A stretch of 64,000 nt of DNA from Bowdeniella nasicola (GTDB lineage Bacteria > Actinomycetota > Actinomycetes > Actinomycetales > Actinomycetaceae), in contig JAUNVA010000006.1 of the NCBI GenBank assembly GCA_030537895.1, positions 62,001-126,000 on the forward strand, given 5' to 3'. The notes below the pieces were generated by a model that saw only the letters and a program-made list of their open reading frames with translations, ran no database searches and was not told the DNA's origin. The position numbers were made by a program, and so were the translations under genes. Positions 63,351 through 64,000 of this stretch are shown piece by piece (within the stretch, counting starts at the first letter, position 1; each line of letters begins with the position of its first letter).

Positions 63351-64000
63351 GTGAAGAAGGCAGCAACCACCAAGGACAAGCTCGCGGAACTGCGCGAACG
63401 GTACGCGCGCGTGGCCGAACGGGCGCAGGCAGCGGCCGAGACTCAGCACGCCCGAGGTAAGGGCTCGGCCCGCGAGCGCATCGATGCGCTCCTCGATGCG
63501 GGCAGCTTCGTGGAGCTCGATGCCCTTGCCAGCCACCGCGCCACCCAGTTCGGCATGAGCGAGCGCCGGGTCGAGGGCGACGGCGTGGTGGTCGGCTACG
63601 GGACAATCGAGGGCCGCCAGGTGTGCGTCTGGAGCCAGGACTTTTCCGTCTTTGGCGGCTCGCTCGGTGAGGTCCACGGTCAGAAAATCACCAAGGTCAT
63701 GGACCTCGCCCTCCGTACGGGGGTGCCGTGTATCGGAATCTCCGACGGCGGCGGGGCTCGCATCCAAGAGGGCGTGGCGTCCCTGACCCAGTTTGCGGAG
63801 ATCTTCCGCCGCAATGTCGCGGCCTCTGGCGTGATCCCGCAGATCTCCCTCATCATGGGGCCCTCCGCGGGCGGCGCTGTCTACTCGCCGGCCCTCACCG
63901 ATTTCACGATCATGGTGGAGGGTACCTCCCACATGTTCATCACGGGACCAGACGTGATCCGCACGGTCACGGGCGAAGACGTCGGCTTCGAGGAACTGGG
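63351..64000 (+). CDS. Acyl-CoA carboxylase beta subunit (carboxyltransferase), 3' end outside window
   Basis: The first 216 residues of an AccD5/PccB-type carboxyltransferase, open to the right edge. The N-terminal helix [15 protein letters not shown] is followed by [44 protein letters not shown] and [16 protein letters not shown], the acyl-CoA-binding crotonase-fold motifs. It would carboxylate acetyl- or propionyl-CoA with a biotinylated alpha subunit encoded elsewhere. GTG at 63351 has TACGCT six bases upstream. Substrate cannot be told from this part. Confidence 0.93.
   Translation, partial: MKKAATTKDKLAELRERYARVAERAQAAAETQHARGKGSARERIDALLDAGSFVELDALASHRATQFGMSERRVEGDGVVVGYGTIEGRQVCVWSQDFSVFGGSLGEVHGQKITKVMDLALRTGVPCIGISDGGGARIQEGVASLTQFAEIFRRNVAASGVIPQISLIMGPSAGGAVYSPALTDFTIMVEGTSHMFITGPDVIRTVTGEDVGFEEL

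Overview
The window looks like chromosomal DNA of a high-G+C Actinomycetota species. Taxon markers are WhiB, MtrA-MtrB-LpqB, mycothione reductase, GlfT2/Glf galactofuranose enzymes, an Rv3235-type protein, DUF3499 and TIGR03089. From memory, the backbone order (Rv3235-like, secA, hpf, comF, lpqB, mtrB, mtrA ... DUF3499, Rv3259-like, whiB2 ... LCP ... purE, purK, gtrA ... birA, accD) follows Mycobacterium tuberculosis Rv3235-Rv3280. No arabinan or mycolate genes are seen. Together with cell-wall-binding-repeat-2 (CWB2) domains, this suggests a non-mycolate group such as Actinomycetaceae; the exact taxon is not certain. I saw no rRNA, tRNA, CRISPR array or insertion sequence.

Layout. 1-9.8 kb: end of a LysM gene, Rv3235-like gene, SecA translocase, ribosome hibernation factor, ComF, and the mtrA-mtrB-lpqB envelope-stress operon. 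9.8-17.2 kb: a membrane protein / DUF4129 / DUF4350 / MoxR / DUF58 operon with RDD and SpoIIM-like genes (Rv3692-Rv3695-like). 17-24.2 kb: small conserved genes (Trm112, DUF3499, zincin-fold protein), DUF5719, a giant GT2 membrane glycosyltransferase, whiB and TIGR03089. 24-54.8 kb: a cell-envelope polysaccharide supercluster. 54.8-64 kb: mycothione reductase, galE, purEK, gtrA, a two-component system, a class III adenylate cyclase, birA and the start of an acyl-CoA carboxylase beta gene.

The supercluster holds a galactofuranan module (Wzt/Wzm ABC exporter, GlfT2, Glf and a double-GT2 fusion) and a second module. The second module encodes all five enzyme classes of the UDP-2,3-diacetamido-uronic acid pathway (WbpA, B, E, D and I types), three GT4 enzymes, a Wzx-like flippase, GT2 plus DUF2304, three large DUF6541 membrane proteins that may be GT-C enzymes or polymerases, and two LCP ligases that would attach polymer to peptidoglycan. 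Its core (about 35.6-46.0 kb) is visibly more A/T-rich than both flanks, as in an exchangeable serotype cassette.

The most unusual gene lies at the right end of that core: a predicted secreted protein with three CWB2 repeats fused to a D-glucuronyl C5-epimerase domain with intact catalytic motifs. It sits next to genes for a uronic-acid-containing polymer, suggesting wall-tethered epimerisation of the polymer after export. The best start site of this gene (strong promoter, GGAGG, ATG) is followed at codon 3 by an in-frame TGA, so it may be a phase-off or decaying allele, a re-initiation arrangement, or a base error.

Two genome-style patterns recur. At least 18 transcription-unit-leading genes have a TAnnnT or CAnnnT hexamer ending exactly 6 or 7 bases before the start codon, which points to widespread leaderless mRNAs. 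Five convergent gene pairs share a four-base YTAG as both stop codons.
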